Shown here: positions 33,556-46,886 of the stretch, piece after piece
Layout: the number at the start of each line of letters is the position of its first letter
Position numbering within the stretch: position 1 is the stretch's first letter
DNA from: Microcyclospora pomicola
Lineage: Eukaryota > Ascomycota > Dothideomycetes > Capnodiales
Direction: 5' to 3'
DNA length: 64,000 nucleotides
Assembly (NCBI GenBank): GCA_002786065.1
Contig: NHNY01000015.1
Coordinates: 413,095 to 477,094 of the forward strand
Made by a program: the position numbers and the translations under genes
The notes under the pieces: generated by a model
What the model was told of the DNA's origin: nothing
The model's input: the letters and a program-made list of their open reading frames with translations, nothing else
Databases searched by the model: none

Positions 33556-35022
33556 ATGGAGGGGCAAACAAAACCTAATGGCACAGCAAGCAGCTGGTCG
33601 CCTGATTCTTGGAGAAGTAAACCCATCAAGCAACCAGTGGACTACGAAAACGAAGCAGCTGTCTCCAACTCAGTCTCAAAACTACAACGCCTTCCACCGA
33701 TCGTCACACCTTATGAGATCTGGAAACTTCGCCGCTCGCTCGCAGATGTCGCGCAAGGGAAAGCATTCCTCCTGCAAGGTGGTGACTGTGCGGAGCTCTT
33801 CGACTACTGCCAGGATGATGCCATCGACTCCAAGATCAAATTGCTGCTGCAGATGTCGCTCGTGCTGATCTGGGGCGGCGGCAAGCCTGTGGTTCGTATT
33901 GCACGGATGGCGGGACAATATGCTAAGCCGCGATCGAAGCCTACGGAGATGTTCGAGGGCAAGGAGATACCAAGCTTCCGCGGTGATATCCTGAACGGCT
34001 ACCCCGAGGATCAGAGGGCGATCGATCCCGATCGCTTGGTGCAGGCGTATTTCCATTCGGCTGCCACACTCAACTATGTTCGCGCCCAAATCTCATCAGG
34101 AATCGCTGATCTGCACAATCCATTGGACTGGAATCTTGGGCATGTGGGGGATCAAGAGCTACAGCTGAAGTACAGGGCGATCGTTGCAAGCATTTCTGAG
34201 TCCTTGAGCTTCATGCGGACGGTTGGAGCTGATACCGCAGGACAATTGCAAACAGTAGACCTGTTCACTAGTCATGAAGCGCTCCTCCTCGAGTATGAGT
34301 CTGCTCTCACTCGGAAACTCAGACATCCAGCAAACCATGATTCACCACCAAAGCCAGCCGGGATTCCTAAAGTCTCTCCTCGCACGGGTGGCGTTCTGTC
34401 CAATCCGGCCATCACAGAGACCTCCGGCTACTACAACACCAGCGCCCACTTCCTTTGGGTCGGCGATCGGACTCGCCAACCCGACCACGCTCACATCGAG
34501 TACCTCCGCGGCATCGAGAACCCCATCGGTATCAAAGTCGGCCCGACCACCACTCCCACGGATCTCGTCGCCCTGCTCGATCTTGTCAACCCGTCCCACC
34601 AAGTCGGAAAAGTGACACTGATCACGCGCTACGGCGAGGGCAAAGTCGATGAGCTTCTGCCCACGCACATCGCAGCGGTACGCGCGACACCTCACGCCAA
34701 TGCTGTGGTGTGGCAATGTGATCCGATGCACGGCAACACTCGCAGCACCTCGTCCGGGGTGAAGACGCGCTCGTTCACTGCCATCTTTTCGGAGCTGACC
34801 AGCGCCATCCGCATCCATCAGCAGCAGGGCACGTACCTTGGCGGTGTGCATCTCGAGCTGACGGGTGATGCGGTGACGGAGTGTACGGGCGGTAGTCAGG
34901 GACTGCAGGACGAGGACCTGGCGGAGCGCTATGAGACCTTCTGCGATCCGAGGCTGAACGAGAAGCAAGCGTTGGAGCTGGCTTTCTTGGTCGCCGACAG
35001 TCAAAGAGATACGAGGCGATGA
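33556..35022 (+). CDS. Class II DAHP synthase (3-deoxy-7-phosphoheptulonate synthase)
   Basis: A single-exon 488-aa protein. It has the class II (plant-like) hallmarks: PPIVTPYEIWKLRRSLADVAQGKAFLLQGGDCAELF with the metal-binding Cys, VVRIARMAGQYAKPRS, PSFRGDILN, TSHEALLLEYESALTR, TSAHFLWVGDRTRQ, GIENPIGIKVGP, VVWQCDPMHGNT and GVHLELTGDAVTECTGG. It condenses phosphoenolpyruvate and erythrose-4-phosphate, the first step of the shikimate pathway to aromatic amino acids. Many filamentous fungi carry a class II enzyme beside the yeast-like class I enzymes. No targeting peptide is obvious. An alternative ATG upstream is not supported. Confidence 0.96.
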   Translation: MEGQTKPNGTASSWSPDSWRSKPIKQPVDYENEAAVSNSVSKLQRLPPIVTPYEIWKLRRSLADVAQGKAFLLQGGDCAELFDYCQDDAIDSKIKLLLQMSLVLIWGGGKPVVRIARMAGQYAKPRSKPTEMFEGKEIPSFRGDILNGYPEDQRAIDPDRLVQAYFHSAATLNYVRAQISSGIADLHNPLDWNLGHVGDQELQLKYRAIVASISESLSFMRTVGADTAGQLQTVDLFTSHEALLLEYESALTRKLRHPANHDSPPKPAGIPKVSPRTGGVLSNPAITETSGYYNTSAHFLWVGDRTRQPDHAHIEYLRGIENPIGIKVGPTTTPTDLVALLDLVNPSHQVGKVTLITRYGEGKVDELLPTHIAAVRATPHANAVVWQCDPMHGNTRSTSSGVKTRSFTAIFSELTSAIRIHQQQGTYLGGVHLELTGDAVTECTGGSQGLQDEDLAERYETFCDPRLNEKQALELAFLVADSQRDTRR

Positions 35023-35304
35023 GCTGGATAGAAGGCCAGAGGTGAAAGAATGGGATGTACGTGTGGTCACCACTGCTGGCAACGGTGTTGCAAAAACGAC
35101 AAGTAAAAATTTATGAATGATCGAGAAAAGCGCAATGTGATATTGAAATGCCTCGTTGCTCATCACGTCGTCTATTGCTTTGGCGAGTTATGCATCCACT
35201 GGATGTGTATTCAACGTCACACGAACAGCCGTCGTCTATGCACACAACCCTTGCTCATGGAGATTGGGTTGCGGGATGTCCATCATGATTCTATCGCCTT
35301 TCCC

Positions 35305-36392
35305 CTAATCCAGGTCATCATTCGCCCCTCCAGTCGAGGCTGACTTCGCCTCCTCCTTGCTAGCTTCGCCAGCCTGATCCTTAGGTTCCAGGGTGAAGAC
35401 CACGACGAAGAGCTCTTTGTCAGTCTTGCGGTTCTTGAGCACGTATCTGAGCGTATGTGATCTATTAGCGCCGAGAGACAGGCAAGGCATATGTCAGATT
35501 GATTTGCGCGAAAATGAAGAGACATGAGTGGATGACGAGAACGTGCATGCGAAACAGGATCAAGGCTTACCGCAGCGGTTGTCCATCCCAGTAGCTGATG
35601 ATCGGGATGGTGATACCGGGTATCAAGCTGAATCCTGGCAGGCGTAGGGCGAAGTCTGTCTTGATCTCAGTATCACCGTCCATGGTATCTCGCTCAGCTC
35701 AGGTGCAACAACCCACCATTGAAGTCCAGATACGGGTTAAAGAAATCGTTCGAGTACTCCCGTCCCTTCTCGAAGGTGAAAGCCTTCTGGTGTTTCTCGT
35801 CCAAGAACCATTTCTTCCGGCCGGCAGCATCGCCAGGCAAGCCCAAGCTCTTCCGTAGCTCCTCGCCGTCGCCGTCCGCGCCCTCCTGGAGCACCACGAC
35901 CTCCTCGTTGGCTCGCACCTCCTCGATCTTCTCCTGCTCCTTATCGTCCTTGGGACCTATTCTCATAACATTCATGGAACTAAGTAGTGGACCATAGAGA
36001 TAGGGTTCATCCGCGTGCACATCGCCGTAAAGGCCTGGATCGATGAACCATTTCACGATGTTGAACGCTTGTTGGAAACCCGGCGGGAGCTTATCGCGGA
36101 TCGGGTGGTCGAAGTCATTGCCAAAGACTAGATCGTGGCCGTTGATGTCCTCCTTGGGCGTGAAAGAGAACCCTAGTGAGTACAGATCATGCTCGTGAGG
36201 CGCTCGAGAAAAGTAGGGGGATGTCTTGGGCGAATTGGCTGGAAGACCCCGGTAGTTCTGGATTCGCAGCGTGAGGTTCGCAGTAAGAAGATCAGAGGAG
36301 ATGTGGGTTGGACTTTCAGTGTTGATCGGAATGGGTTTCTGGTCGGTATAGCTGGGACCTGCCGTGACTTTGAGCATATACCGGTCTGCCAT
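35305..36392 (-). CDS. DUF1769 / UPF0590 family protein
   Basis: Three exons (36392-35717, 35655-35571, 35446-35305) give 300 aa with no remainder. The conserved pattern is LRIQNYRGLP..SPYF, YSLGFSFTPKEDINGHDLVFGNDFDHPIRDKLPPGF, IDPGLYGDVHADEPYLYGPLLSSMN, and across the first splice YSNDFFNPYLDFNDFALRLPGFSL then YWDGQPLRYVLKNRKTDKELFVVVFTLEP. This matches the fungal DUF1769 family, proteins of unknown function found in most ascomycetes. No membrane segment or signal is seen, so cytosolic or nuclear location is likely. Introns are 61 and 124 bp; the acceptor of the first was chosen because it restores the family motif LDFN-D-FAL. Confidence 0.85.
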
Positions 36393-36646
36393 GTTGAGTT
36401 GAGCTCGTCGTATGTTTCGAGCAAGTCAAAGAGGAAGTGTTTACGACTTTCACATGCCTCAGCCAAGATTCATGTGATTGTGGCTCGAAGCACAAAATCG
36501 TTCGCGGGGCACGCGTCATGATTTGGTAAACAATTTCGTGCCCCACGGTTCGTTGCAGAAGCACATGTCTGCCATGTGTTCGGCACCCAGCCACATCAAG
36601 CTTCAAGGGTTTTCGAAACATATTTTTACACGACGATTCTACATTC

Positions 36647-38289
<1,643 letters not shown>

Positions 38290-40144
38290 TCACTTCTTCT
38301 CCGCCTTCTGATCGTCAGGAGCCACAAAAGTGCCGCCTCCTCTCTGCTCGAGCAACTCGCCTTCCTCCTTCAGCACCAAATCTTCCATTTTTCCAAATCC
38401 TTCCACCGCATCTCCATATGTCTCGAAGACGCCCTTCTTGTAGCCATCTGCCACCTTTTTGACGAAACTCGCCTCATCCCATCTTGCACCAATCAACTCC
38501 TCGAAAGTCTCCTTCTCGTCCTTCCGCTCGCATCCCCACACTGCTTTATACGCAGACCCTAGTGCACATGCATTCCCACCGATGTCTAGCTTGTAGACCC
38601 CTTCGGCGGAGCCAAGGACCTCACCGGCAATCTTCGCAATGGCAGAGTTCGCTGACCCGCCACCGACGAGATAGACCCGACGAGGCTGCGGCGGCAGCTT
38701 TTCGCCACTCCCGGTCTCCGGCGCGTGCACGAGATTGTGCGAGCGTAGACGAAGGGAGAGGAATTGCGATTCCACGATGTTCCGTGCGTCTTCCGGGACG
38801 AAGTCGGCGGACTTTGGGGTCAACTGGCTGGACTTCGGATCGTAGTCGCAGCGCCATTGACCAGCGGGCAGGTTCGGGACGATCTCAGGTCGCGGGAAGT
38901 AGAGACCAAGTCGCATCGCTGACGATGGTGAGGACTGAGAGACTTCAGGGGTGGAGAGTGCTGTGGAATCAAATTTGTCCCATGACCCGGAGTCGTCTCC
39001 GTTAAGCTGGTCTCGGATCTGTTCGCGAGCTAGACCGCCGTTCTTGTAGCAGAGCATGAACATGTAGAGACCCGGGGTCGTCGGGTGGTTCATGAAGTGA
39101 TATGCTGGATCAGGTTTGTACTGTGGTGTAGACATGAGAAACGTAGTTGACGTGCCGAGGGAGACCATAGCATCGGACGGTCGTAATGGTAGGGCTAGAA
39201 TTGTAGAAGGATTGTCGCCCGTGAAAGGAATGATCTTGCACTCTGAAGTGAAGTTGTAGCGCTGCACAAAGTAGTCGCTGATGCTCCCAAAAGCATTACC
39301 GCCGCTTTCTCGTACGTCGCCGAGTTTCTTCTTCAACTCCGCAACATGTTCGTCACCTCCAGCTGCCAGAGAAAGCAGCTTGTCCGAGTATGCGCCTTTC
39401 TTGATATCCCAGAGGTTCATACCTGTCACATCACTAATGTCGATCGGCGCGAAGTCTCCTAAAAAGACAGATGCCAGGAAAGAGGACACGAGTGAGATGC
39501 GGGCAGTCCGCTCGTAGTGCTCGGGATATTTCGTCCTGTAACGAAGAATTTGAGGTCCACTGAAGCGATGGTGCGCCTTGCTTCCGGTGGATTCTGCCAG
39601 AGTCTCCTTATCTCCAAGCTGCACATCGAACGCGTCGCATTGTTTCTGCGTGCTGGCGTCTTGCCAGTTGGGGCTCATCGGGTGAGCAAAAGCACTCTTG
39701 CCGTCGTCGGTGCCGTGCGGTGCTAGCTGCTCGACGATCGTCTTCGCCGGATCGAGGCTCGACAACAGACCCTGTGCCTCACCTGACCAAAAGACGGTTC
39801 CATGCTGCATACCGGCGCCGGAAAGACCTCTGACCAGGCTGAAATCCAGGCCTGCGTCCTTCAACCTGTCGAGAACCAGATTGACAGCGTCTAACCACAT
39901 CGCTGGAGGAGCAAATACTTCGCCTTCCGATGGATTGGTGAGGACGCCCTTTTCGATACCATACTTGCTGCCGAAGTCCTCGTCAAAGTCGACTTTAGCT
40001 TCAAATTGGAGCTTGAGACTCGAATCGACACAGAGACCTAGCATATGTTAGGAATTATGACCACATGTATCGGAAGATGGACTGACCTTTGAGTTGCTGG
40101 GTGGACAGATCGAAACCCAAGTATAATGCTTCATTATTAGACAT
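38290..40144 (-). CDS. D-xylulose kinase (FGGY family)
   Basis: A short first exon (40144-40087, [19 protein letters not shown]) and a long second exon (40037-38290) give 601 aa. The N-terminal [15 protein letters not shown] is the phosphate-binding loop of FGGY kinases. [13 protein letters not shown] covers the substrate region, and [26 protein letters not shown] and [16 protein letters not shown] are the C-terminal ATP-domain motifs. The length and the internal insertion match fungal xylulokinase (XKS1/xkiA). It phosphorylates D-xylulose to xylulose-5-phosphate, feeding pentoses into the pentose phosphate pathway. Cytosolic. It is divergent from nudC across a 409-bp spacer. Confidence 0.93.
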
Positions 40145-40553
40145 ATTTTGCTCTTACTTTTCGAATTACAGATTGCGCAAGTATTATACAATGTGTCTTG
40201 TGAATGAGGAGTCGTGAGGAATAAGAAAGAAGCAAGAAAGATTGCACAATCAGAAAACCCGGTCGGATTGAGTGAAGAGATCAACGTAAAACAAACCTTC
40301 GAATCCTTCAACCTGCTAGATAAGGTAGTGATCAGACAATCACGTTCGATCATTCATCTGATATCAGCCTGGCATCATCGGTAGGCATTGGAGGACAAAC
40401 CAAGGGTCTACCTCAAAACAATTACGACAGAGCCGGATAAACGCGGCTAAAATTGGCGCATGGTGGGGTGAGAAGCAAGGCCTCTAAACGGCGTTTGGTG
40501 GGCACACAAAACAACACCACAAAGGTTATACGATCATTACGTTTCTCAACGTC
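40145..40553. other. Divergent promoter region of xylulokinase and nudC
   Basis: A spacer of 409 bp between two divergent start codons, therefore presumed to contain both promoters. No specific operator is claimed. Confidence 0.5.
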
Positions 40554-41207
40554 ATGTCGTCCAAGGAAGCAGAGCGCACTCCCGAGGAGCAAACAAAGCT
40601 CGATAAGGAAGCCAAAGTCAAGGAAGATGCCGAACAGGCAGCCCTCCCATACAAATGGACGCAAACCATCGCAGACCTGGACCTCACCTTCCTTGTGCCT
40701 GGTAATCTAAAGGGTCGAGACCTGGATGTCAAGATCACCAAGACTAGCCTGAAGGCCACTGTCAAAGGTCAAGATGCTGTGATTGAGGTAGGCAGATTCT
40801 CGCACGACCGCTGCTCTGTGCATCAAGCTAACCGCGAGTTCTTCTCCTTCTCACAGGGACAATTCCCCCACCCCATCCTCGTCGATGACTCCACCTGGAC
40901 GCTCGACTCGCACCCCAGCGGCTCAAAAGAAGTGTCGATTCACCTCGACAAAGTGAACAAGATGGAGTGGTGGGCACACGTGGTAACGTCGGCGCCGAAG
41001 ATCGACACGTCCAAGATCACGCCCGAGAACTCGAAGCTGTCGGATCTGGACGGCGAGACGCGCGGGATGGTGGAGAAGATGATGTACGATCAGCGGCAGA
41101 AAGAGAGCGGGAAGCCGACGAGCGACGATCAGAAGAAGGCCGATCTGTTGCGGAAGTTCCAGGAGCAACATCCCGAGATGGACTTCAGTAATGCGAAGAT
41201 GAGTTGA
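40554..41207 (+). CDS. nudC: Nuclear movement protein NudC
   Basis: Exons 40554-40787 and 40857-41207 give 194 aa. The CS (p23-like) domain reads [46 protein letters not shown], continuing after the splice as [38 protein letters not shown]. The C-terminal helix ([24 protein letters not shown]) is the NudC signature. NudC is needed for dynein-dependent nuclear migration and acts as an Hsp90-type co-chaperone. The 69-bp intron is a multiple of three and has no stop, so an unspliced read adds 23 residues; the gt..cag borders and family alignment favour removal. Confidence 0.94.
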   Translation: MSSKEAERTPEEQTKLDKEAKVKEDAEQAALPYKWTQTIADLDLTFLVPGNLKGRDLDVKITKTSLKATVKGQDAVIEVGRFSHDRCSVHQANREFFSFSQGQFPHPILVDDSTWTLDSHPSGSKEVSIHLDKVNKMEWWAHVVTSAPKIDTSKITPENSKLSDLDGETRGMVEKMMYDQRQKESGKPTSDDQKKADLLRKFQEQHPEMDFSNAKMS

Positions 41208-42025
41208 GCACAGAACCCGTAGAAGAACAGGTCGGTGACTGCAAGACTACCTGTGAGGATTGCGAGCAAAGACGGACGTGAAGGGTTCTGCTGCTTGTCT
41301 CTGAACATATGCAGTGTATCTCGGCACGCGCGAGCAGAAAGCATGGACAGAGCAGCTTACCTCGGGGGCTTGCATCGTCCAGGAGTGGACGTTAATATAC
41401 TAAGCAGATCATCTTATGCTGTTCGTAGGCCATCTTTCAACGATAGCAAATGCGGCGTATACAGTATCAGGGGTCTATGGGAGGTCCCGAGAGCTTGAAA
41501 GCTGTATGAGAAACCATTCTTTGCATATTGGGACACTGATCTGTGGTGGCGTTCCACACACTCAGCGCATTAAGTACATCTATATCAGAAGGACCATCAC
41601 AAAAGTGATGCATCAGATAGAAACTCTCTCCGTCATGAAACTGAGAAATGAACGCACAGCAAAACCACATCACATTCTAGACTTCCGTCATTTCCTCCCA
41701 GTATGCCCCCATCGCGCTTTGCACCTCGACTCATACTCTGTGGTGTCTCATCTGCCGCCCATCGAAGATTGACCTGTAAGGCCGTCTGGAGATACAGTGT
41801 TCCGCATTCCGGGGTTGTGGCGAATGCTGAGGAAAGACTGGGCGCTGTAGATGGTGTGCTTTACTCGTGTACCGACTGACAGCCGTTTGCTGCAGCTGCC
41901 TGCAAGCTTTGTGCGAGCTTCCATGTCGAAGATCTGTGGAGCCATATGCACAAATTTCCGTGCATTATGTGTTTGAATGTATGTTGGTCTTGCACTCTTG
42001 TCTTGAGAGCAAGATGCACACTGCT
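41208..42025. other. Convergent 3' region of nudC and the PIN-domain gene
   Basis: About 0.8 kb with no coding motif; short overlapping ORFs only. Confidence 0.4.
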
Positions 42026-43481
42026 TTAACTTGGCACCCACAATTTTCTTCCTCCACGTCCGGTGAATCCGCTTCCGCGTGGGCGTGTGAAGCTGTCAGG
42101 GTCAATCTGGCGTTCAGGAGAAGTTGCACTGATCTCGACTGCTCGATTGACTGGAGAGAAACCGCCACGGTTTGGGCTAGCAGTGGCATTTCCTCCACGT
42201 CCGCGAGCACCGCCACGAACACTACCACGGCCATTAGCACGACTATTGTGCTGCATGCTCCCGCGGCCCTGCTGTGTTTGTGGCTGTGATCTTGGCTGAC
42301 GTGGAGACTGCGGCTGTCCAGGAACTGTATTCTCAGAGACTGGGCCTGCGTTTGAAGAGCGGCTGAACGCATTTGGGTCCATCATATTCATCGACGATGG
42401 CTGTAACATGGCAGCAGGCGCACGAGGCGGTGGCTTGAAAACGACCTCCTCATCTTCATCCTCGCTCTCATTGACGTCTTGCACGGTATCCGCAGGTAGC
42501 ACTGCCTCAGTGTTAAGTGCAGTGGTCAGACTGCCCCGGTTCTGCAGGTTGCGACGGTTTCGGAAATCGCGATCCTCTCGACTGACAGCCTCGCGGAGCT
42601 GTTCCAGGCGCTTGTAACGAATGTCAAATCCTCTAGCGTAATTGACCTTGTTCGGATCATTGCACAGGAAAATGAAAGACTCAAGAGCAGCAATGGGGTC
42701 GAGCTCCTGGTGCACACGCCACAAGATGTAGTTGAATAGTGGCTGCAGACGTACTGGTACCGTGGCGTTGGAGGAGCCTTCGTGCACATGCGCCTCCGTC
42801 AGGGCTGTAAAAGAGGCCACGGGCGACGAGGATTCTTTCGTGGGGCTAGTCGGGGGTGAAACGGGGCTCATACTGGAGCGCACACTTCGCATAGATGACG
42901 GGGACGCCGTGCCTGACATATTCGAGCCTGCCGAGCTCAAGGGCGTTTTCGGGTCGTCCTCAGACAGAGTAAGCTTGTTGGTCGTCTCCTCCAGTGGATC
43001 CTCCGTCATCATCTCCTTCTCGATCTCGTCCATATGATCATGCTCAGAGAACAGCGTGCGAGGGACTGCAAAGTTCTCAACCTCGGCCCATTTCTGGTAG
43101 TACTGGTCGCCACCTTGTAGAGTTACGGCATGTGGGTATTTGGTGGTAGCCTCGTCCAGCCACTGTAGCGTTTCCCGAACGTCCTCACCATGACGGTTGC
43201 TGCTACTTTTCTGGCGGCTGAGTTGGTCGAGTGCTATCCATTGTCAGCTTCCCCTCCGAGCCATCGATATCGTCTACACTCTGCTACGCACCATGAAGAG
43301 GCACGAACAAGCGTATCTGTCCATTCTTCACCCACTGACGGATCCCATTCCTCGTGCTCTTCTTCACTCCAGCGACCAGGGCGGTATCGTCCACGATGCA
43401 GTTGAAGACCTTGCGAGTAGGCTGAACAGGATATGGCTGGGTGCCCTGCTGGGATGTGGGGCGTGAGCGTGGGGCACGCAT
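42026..43481 (-). CDS. PIN-domain protein, Nmd4-like, with RGG tail
   Basis: Exons 43481-43292 and 43233-42026 give 465 aa. The N-terminal 150 residues look like a PIN nuclease fold: VFNCIVDDTALV with an acidic pair, then RQWVKNGQIRLFVPLHALDQLSRQK across the splice, then REDVRETLQWLDEA-like helix. The middle is acidic and Ser-rich, followed by LFNYILWRVHQELDPIAALESFIFLCNDP. The C-terminal 120 residues are rich in RGG/RGR motifs, typical of RNA binding. The layout fits the fungal relatives of Nmd4, which binds Upf1 in nonsense-mediated decay; that assignment is from family resemblance. The 58-bp intron restores the motif FVPLHALDQL. An upstream non-coding exon is possible. Confidence 0.65.
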
Positions 43482-45072
43482 CCTTGCAGGCGATCGTAGT
43501 GTCTGCGAACGAGGGAAAAGATTAGAGCGGGGACGCGGCGGTGGCTATGAAGTAGGCTTATGGCAAGCAGGCAGGCAGAATGGCAATGGCTACGGCATGT
43601 ATGTTGTTCGAGCCAGAAGCGAATGATAAAGAATGGTGTGTCGCGATTGTTACGAGTGGGCAGCTCACCATCAGGGTGTATATGGTGCTTGTGAATGAGG
43701 GCAGGCGGGTATGCGAGCAGGCTTCCTGCTGATTGTCTTCAGTGACTCGAACAGCATCGGTATACTGTCTTCAAGGTTGCGCAGTAGGCGCTAGGCGAGT
43801 CAGGACGTGCATGATGTTGCTGAAACGAAGAAAGTCAACTGAGAGCCCGTCTGGCACATTCTCAGCATGACCCGGTCCTTATACGTGTCGCAGACCAGCG
43901 TTGGGACCAGAAGCGACTGTTCACGACAGCAAGATGCGAGTGCTACGTTGTTATGGATCGAGTGGAGTGTGAGTGGCCCGATCAGGAAGTCAAATGCTTG
44001 GCGGAACGAACCACATGTGACGTCCTGTGAGGCAGACTGACGCATGTTCATACTTCATGTCGCTTGAACAGTATGATTAAACCAGCATCGTTGAGAGCAA
44101 TGAAATTATATAGTCACCATGTCTAAAATGCTCGTCTCTAGCCAGCAATTGTCGCAGCCTACCAATACCAGTCATGTACATTTATAATTGCCCATCGATC
44201 GCGTCCAGATCCCTACACCGGAACCCCCGTCGTCGTAGGCATTTCAGTAAATCCCCCTTCCATACCTTCAGCAGCTCACTCTCAGATCAGCCGATCAGTT
44301 TCCTGATCCACTCGGCATGAACCCGCGGTCTTCTCCCATCAGTCGAAGAATAAGCCTTAGACAGTGTCGCGATGTGTGAGATTTCATGAGCCATGGGTGT
44401 CGCCACGTTGATGCAAATGTTCGCTATCAATGCAGTCGGCACATTCTCCCTCCTCCGCACACTGCTTCCCAGCCCGCGGCTGGTGAACACAATAGTTCGC
44501 TCTCTTGCCGCTGGCGCCCCACAAGTGCGTTCGTGCTGTACCACTCTGGACGTGTCGGGATGAAGCTAGTGAAGTGTGTGAGGGAGGGTGGAATCAGTGC
44601 GCAGGACAGTGTTGCGGGGATCTGTCCACGAATCGAGCAGTGGAGGAGAAAAGATAGTGAAAGTCGCACGGTAGGTTCGAGCAAGTCATTGAATGGTAGT
44701 CGTGTATAGCAGTAAGAGAGACTGTTCACCAGTGCAGAGAACGGGAATGAATGACGATGCGAACCTCCTGATCTAGTCAACAAGCGTGTATGCTGCGTGG
44801 ATGGAGATCAAGTTGAAGTGGGAGAACATTACTTAGACTCATATATCGTCGTTGTGTTGGATTTCGCTAACCAGCGGTACAGAGTGTTGACAAGCTGCAG
44901 GTGTTTGACGACCATCAACATCGCGTGAAAGTACCCAGAGGAGGACGCCCTGAGCGCCGGACTAAGACGTGCCTCATCCCCACCAGTCATCATAGCTGTA
45001 TTTCGCACTTGCGGTCTCCATCGCATCTTGATCCATTCAATCCCATCGACTCCTACTACGTCGCTGCATTAC
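43482..45072. other. Intergenic region, no supported gene
   Basis: About 1.6 kb. A minus-strand frame of 85 codons at 44287-44544 (ending WIRKLIG) has balanced composition and could be the last exon of a small unknown gene, but no upstream exon could be assembled. Nothing else stands out. Confidence 0.35.
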
Positions 45073-45847
45073 TTACACATACTGCGACAACCAGCGGATA
45101 CCCTCGCCGTAACCTTGTCTCATCACCACGGAGCACATGAAGATCTCAATGGGGCGAATGCCTTCAAGAGGGACCTTGCCTTTGCCAGCTGTTCAAACAC
45201 ACAAATCGTTAGCATGCCGAACTCTTCCCACCAGGTTATCCTCTAGGATCAAGGGGTTGTCCTTACTCGTCTGGTACAATCCCAACTCATGCCTCAGCTG
45301 GTCCTCGCTGACCGCACCCGGGTGGTCGATCTTGTTGCCCAACACCAAGAAGGGGGTCTTGTTCAAGTCCTCCATGCTCAACAACGCATCCAGCTCGGCC
45401 TTGCTCTCGGCAAAGCGCTCGGGATCCTTGGCATCAACCAAGAACACGATTCCGGAAACCTCGGGGAAGTAGTCCTTCCACAGACGTCGAGCTTGCTGAT
45501 GACCGCCGAGGTCAAAGGTTGTGAAACGGACGCTGCCGATGCTGAGTTCTTCCGAGGTCGGGTGGAGGGTGGGTTGCAGGATGGCTACGCGGTCGTTCTT
45601 GAGCATGTGGAGGAGCTGTGGGGAAAAGGCGAGTTAGACAAGATCGGACCATGCGGTCATGAATGGAAGTGCGTACGGTTGTCTTGCCGGCATTATCGAG
45701 ACCGAGGAAGAGGAGTTTGGCATGCTTGTTCGCGAGACCCAGTTGGGCGAGCACATCCCAGACTGAACATGACATTAGTTATCCATGTCCTGGATAGATA
45801 CACAGCCATTCTCTCGAATGAGACATACACCAATCAATGATCCACAT
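45073..45847 (-). CDS. sar1: Sar1 small GTPase
   Basis: Four exons (45847-45829, 45762-45677, 45615-45267, 45188-45073) give exactly 189 aa, the family length. The 19-nt first exon encodes MWIIDWF, giving the amphipathic N terminus [16 protein letters not shown] that inserts in ER membrane. GTPase motifs are G1 GLDNAGKT at 27-34, switch [11 protein letters not shown]3 [12 protein letters not shown] and G4 NKID. The C terminus [23 protein letters not shown] is assembled by the last splice. Sar1 recruits Sec23/24 to start COPII vesicle formation at the ER. Introns are 66, 61 and 78 bp. It is divergent from DPM2 with 343 bp between the start codons. Confidence 0.97.
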
Positions 45848-46190
45848 ATTGCCGAGAATTCGTCAAGTGCGTTTGGGCGTCGACAAAGAAGGCTCAGTAT
45901 TAAGAAGTGCCTGAATACAATGGAGCAAGACGGGTGCCTGCGTCCAGACGGGAAAGTGGAAGTGTTGTTCACAATCGAGAAGCCAGACGGATCTGCCCGT
46001 CAGCTCCACGGACTGTGATTGGTCGCGACATCCGCCAGCTCTAAAGTCCGTACAGCTGTCTTGTGACAGGGGACACATTTTATCAAGGTACCTTAGCATG
46101 TGGACGACCTGTTCACTCTGCTAACGATCACAACAGTCACCCTTGTGGATGCGCAGAGAGTCATTGACACTGCGTATATCGTCTTGAAGC
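45848..46190. other. Divergent promoter region of SAR1 and DPM2
   Basis: A 343-bp spacer between two start codons; both encoded proteins act at the ER. No individual site is claimed. Confidence 0.5.
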
Positions 46191-46631
46191 ATGGCCGCCA
46201 ACAACTTGGTATCATCCCACCTTCAGCATATACACGAACGCAATCGCAATACATAAAAGCTAACACTCGCGTCCGCGATCCCAGCTCGACCGTGCCGTGG
46301 GACTCAGCATGCTCATCGCTGCCTCGGTTGTGTTTGCATACTACACCGTCTGGACACTTCTCCTGGTAGGATCCCGGCCATCTATACCACTTCGCGCTCA
46401 ACCACAACAACCACTAATCCCTCTACGCAGCCCTTCGTCGACGATTCACACCCGCTCCAACTCCTCTTCCTACCTCGCGTGTGGGCGATCCGAATCCCAG
46501 TCATTCTTCTCTTGCTCGGCGGTGCCGTTGTCGGCAGCTTCCTGTCATTGGTGATGATCCGCAGCAACCGAAAGAAGGCATTGAAGGCGGCACAAAAGAT
46601 GAAGGCGGATGCAGGGAAGAAGTCAAAGTAG
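46191..46631 (+). CDS. dpm2: Dolichol-phosphate mannosyltransferase subunit 2 (DPM2)
   Basis: Three small exons (46191-46208, 46285-46365, 46431-46631) give 99 aa, too fragmented to appear as one open frame. The 18-nt first exon encodes MAANNL. The assembled protein has two membrane helices, VGLSMLIAASVVFAYYTVWTLLL and IPVILLLLGGAVVGSFLSLVMI. Between them is PFVDDSHPLQLLFLPRVWAIR, diagnostic of DPM2. A basic tail (RSNRKKALKAAQKMKADAGKKSK) follows. DPM2 stabilises the DPM synthase that makes dolichol-phosphate-mannose for N-glycans, O-mannosylation and GPI anchors in the ER. Introns are 76 and 65 bp. The 3' end converges on the WD40 gene. Confidence 0.92.
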
Positions 46632-46886
46632 TTGTAATATTTACAGTGGTATGGGTGGGAGGCATAGGCAAGACGAAAAAGCGAAGCAGGTCACGGAAAG
46701 GCAGGCAAGGAGTTCATGCATATTTGGGATGGGTTGGTTGTGAGATATAGCCTGGCTTCAAGGTATTATGCGATACCAGGTGTATGTATTGGGTATGGAC
46801 GTCCGATAACATTCCAACCTGCCATCAGCATTGCCTTTTCGATCTCGACGAGATCGGAGACATTCAACACACATGTTCTGATCAAG

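Noticed and set aside
34342-35166. 274-codon minus-strand frame antisense to the DAHP synthase gene
   Set aside because: It mirrors a strongly conserved plus-strand enzyme and has no motif of its own.
45512-45775. Sar1 start at MSCSVWDV
   Set aside because: That Met lies in an intron. Splicing to the 19-nt upstream exon gives the conserved MWIIDWF start.
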